Origin: Gammaproteobacteria bacterium
GTDB taxonomy: Bacteria > Pseudomonadota > Gammaproteobacteria > Ga0077536
Length of the DNA: 64,000 bases
Reading direction: 5' to 3'
Assembly: GCA_024234975.1 (NCBI GenBank)
Contig: JACKNH010000011.1
Location: forward strand, 62,001 to 126,000
Shown: positions 62,363 to 64,000 of the stretch, piece after piece
Layout: each line of letters begins with the position of its first letter
Numbering within the stretch: position 1 is the stretch's first letter
The notes under the pieces: generated by a model
Databases searched by the model: none
The model's input: the letters and a program-made list of their open reading frames with translations, nothing else
Told to the model about the DNA's origin: nothing
Program-made: the position numbers and the translations under genes

Positions 62363-63266
62363 GGCCTGGCGTAACGGCGAGATTCGCGCGCTGTTCCAAC
62401 CAGCGAATCAACTCGCTGACGCTGGCGTCGCTTGAGTTTGCGGCGGTGGCTTCGGCCCAGAGCGCGCGCGCCGCGGTGGCCAATGGCATGGGAAAATCCG
62501 CGTCCTGCGCCAGCTTTCCGGCAATACCCACGTCCTTGTTCATCAGCGCGAGTTTGAAAGGATCGTCGAAGCGGCGCGACAAAATGCGTTGCTCGATATG
62601 ATTGCGCGTAATCCATGAACCGCCGGTCGAGACATTCAGCACCTGATTCATGACCGCTGGGTCAACGCCGTAGCGCTTGCCCAGCAACAGCCCTTCGCCG
62701 GTCGCCATGAACGTCACCGCGGTGATGAGGTTGTTGATGGCTTTCATGGTGTGCCCACAACCCACCTGGCCGAGGTGAAAAATTCGCGCGCCCATGCTCG
62801 AAAGCAGACGCTGCGCACGCGGGAAGTCATCATCGCTCGCGCCCACCATGAATACCAGATCGCCAGCAATTGCACCGGCTTCGGCACCGGAGACTGGCGC
62901 GTCCACCAATGCAATGCCAAGCGGCTGCAACGCGGTTGAGTTTTCCCGGGTAATCCAGGGCTCCGATGATGAAGTGTCGATCACCAGGCTGCCGGGTTTG
63001 AGCGCTGCGGCGACGCCACCACTACCCAGGATGACGTCACGAACCGGCTTGCCGGAGGGCAGCATGGTAAATACGACATCGGCGCCGTCGGCCGCCTCGG
63101 CAGCTGATGACGCCGAGCCAAGCGCAGGACAAAGCTCACATGCGCGTTGGACGGCGGACAGTGAGAGATCGAAGGCCTTGACCTGATGACCGGCGCGGGC
63201 GAGATGTCCAGCCATCGGCGCGCCCATGACACCGAGACCGATGAATGCAATAGTGGCTGTCGTCAT
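62355..63266 (-). CDS. Beta-hydroxyacid dehydrogenase (HIBADH family)
   Basis: A 303-residue protein with a Rossmann N-terminus (IAFIGLGVMGAPMAGHLARAG), the family signature DAPVSGAEAGA and the catalytic lysine in GHTMKAINNL (about residue 174). The C-terminal helical domain ends at about 295. Known: the family oxidises 3-hydroxyisobutyrate, tartronate semialdehyde, glyoxylate/succinic semialdehyde adducts and similar; specificity is not assigned here. Followed by the small Cys/His gene in the same transcript. Confidence 0.9.
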   Translation of the reverse strand: MTTATIAFIGLGVMGAPMAGHLARAGHQVKAFDLSLSAVQRACELCPALGSASSAAEAADGADVVFTMLPSGKPVRDVILGSGGVAAALKPGSLVIDTSSSEPWITRENSTALQPLGIALVDAPVSGAEAGAIAGDLVFMVGASDDDFPRAQRLLSSMGARIFHLGQVGCGHTMKAINNLITAVTFMATGEGLLLGKRYGVDPAVMNQVLNVSTGGSWITRNHIEQRILSRRFDDPFKLALMNKDVGIAGKLAQDADFPMPLATAARALWAEATAANSSDASVSELIRWLEQRANLAVTPGRG

Positions 63267-63368
63267 GGCGGCGAGTATAGCACCGGCAATCCGTCCGTCA
63301 GTCGGTGCATTGGAGCTTGTCGTCGGCTTCTTCTAGAATGCCGCAGTAACTCTTGCTCGGATGGTCGC

Positions 63369-64000
63369 ATGTCTCAAAACGCCGATTCAGTCAAATCCAT
63401 TCTTTATGCGCTAGGCGCCAATTTTTCGATAGCGATTGCCAAACTGGTGGCGGCGGTGATCACATCGTCAGGCGCGATGCTGGCGGAGGCCATCCATTCG
63501 CTGGCCGATACCGGGAACCAGCTGTTGCTGTTGCTCGGTCTGAGGCATTCAAAGCGACCGCCAACGGCGGACTATCCGTTGGGCTATGGCAAGTCGATCT
63601 ATTTCTGGTCGTTTCTGGTTGCGTTGATGCTGTTCAGCATCGGCGGGTTGTTTTCCGTCTACGAAGGTACCCACAAGCTGCTGCATCCCGAACAGGTCAA
63701 TTCACCGATGATCGCCATTGGCGTTCTGCTGTTCGCGATTGTCGCCGAAGGAATTTCCATGTGGGGATGTCTCAACGAAGTGGCCAAAGTGCGCAATGGA
63801 CGCTCGCTGATTCGCTGGTTTCGCGAAAGCCGGCAGAGCGAGCTACTGGTGATTTTCGGCGAGGATCTTGCAGCGTTACTGGGACTGATACTGGCATTGC
63901 TTGCTATCAGTTTGAGCTACGTGACCGGCAACCCCATTTACGATGCCTGCGGTACGATCGCTATTGGTGTTCTGCTGATCGTTGTCGCGGTATTCATTGG
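63369..64000 (+). CDS. Cation diffusion facilitator (CDF) transporter, 3' truncated by the window
   Basis: The open frame from the ATG at 63369 continues past the right edge (210 residues visible). It begins MSQNADSVKSILYALGANFS, has membrane helices 1-2 with GAMLAEAIHSLADTGNQLLL carrying the metal-site His/Asp, the HSKRPPTADYPLGYGKSIYFWSF loop, and further helices with FGEDLAALLGLILAL carrying the second metal-site region. Known: CDF proteins export Zn2+, Fe2+, Mn2+ or similar ions in exchange for protons. The cytoplasmic C-terminal domain is outside the window. Confidence 0.92.
   Translation, partial: MSQNADSVKSILYALGANFSIAIAKLVAAVITSSGAMLAEAIHSLADTGNQLLLLLGLRHSKRPPTADYPLGYGKSIYFWSFLVALMLFSIGGLFSVYEGTHKLLHPEQVNSPMIAIGVLLFAIVAEGISMWGCLNEVAKVRNGRSLIRWFRESRQSELLVIFGEDLAALLGLILALLAISLSYVTGNPIYDACGTIAIGVLLIVVAVFI

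Overview
The window looks like a chromosomal piece of a GC-rich, polarly flagellated gammaproteobacterium. The evidence is the FleQ/FleS/FleR (FlrABC-type) flagellar regulators, CheZ, FlgM, sigma-54 and sigma-28 promoter matches, and a TonB/ExbBD outer-membrane economy. Genus cannot be read from the sequence.

Layout. (1) 1-7048: a one-strand cluster of ExbB (with a LamG-like domain, cut by the left edge), ExbD, TonB, a Porin_5-type outer-membrane channel, a coiled-coil periplasmic protein and a PrsT-like TPR lipoprotein. It looks like a dedicated energised envelope complex. (2) 7157-13738: two divergent exported phosphohydrolases (metallophosphoesterase and GDPD) with a possible Pho box, a dispersed palindromic repeat with partial tandem copies, a short MgtE-type transporter, a serine hydrolase and a FadR-type GntR regulator. 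(3) 13929-19441, minus strand: a TonB-dependent receptor with inverted repeats upstream, a CmcJ-like oxidoreductase, a frameshifted HPP gene and a small lipoprotein. (4) About 19.5-25.5 kb: an AT-rich accessory island ending at the 3' end of tRNA-Ala(CGC). It holds orphan secreted proteins, an IS3-family element that clipped the gene next to it, a phage-like gene with an in-frame stop, and an unrecognised three-gene operon. No integrase was seen. (5) 25761-29877: an ArsS radical SAM gene with its two usual transferases (TIGR04283 and TIGR04282 types), a thioesterase, a HupE/UreJ protein and a membrane anchor protein.

(6) 29887-60726: flagellar and chemotaxis genes. flgM-flgN-ycgR and flgA run leftward; flgBCDEFGHIJKL, fliC, flaG, fliD, a fliT-like gene, a second flaG-like gene, fliS, fleQ, fleSR, fliEFGHIJ, a STAS gene, cheY and cheZ run rightward. 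Sigma-54 (-24/-12) matches precede flgA, flgB, flgI, fleS and fliE; sigma-28 matches precede flgM, fliC and cheY. Together these lay out the hierarchy FleQ -> FleSR and sigma-54 basal body/hook genes -> sigma-28 filament and chemotaxis genes, with FlgM as checkpoint. fliK-fliR, flhAB, flhF, fleN, fliA and the other che genes are outside the window.

(7) 60784-64000: ArfB ribosome rescue factor, an SDR with a signal-like N-terminus, a 57-residue Cys/His protein overlapping a beta-hydroxyacid dehydrogenase gene, and a CDF cation transporter cut by the right edge.

The least explained material is the island, above all the 23701-25374 operon.
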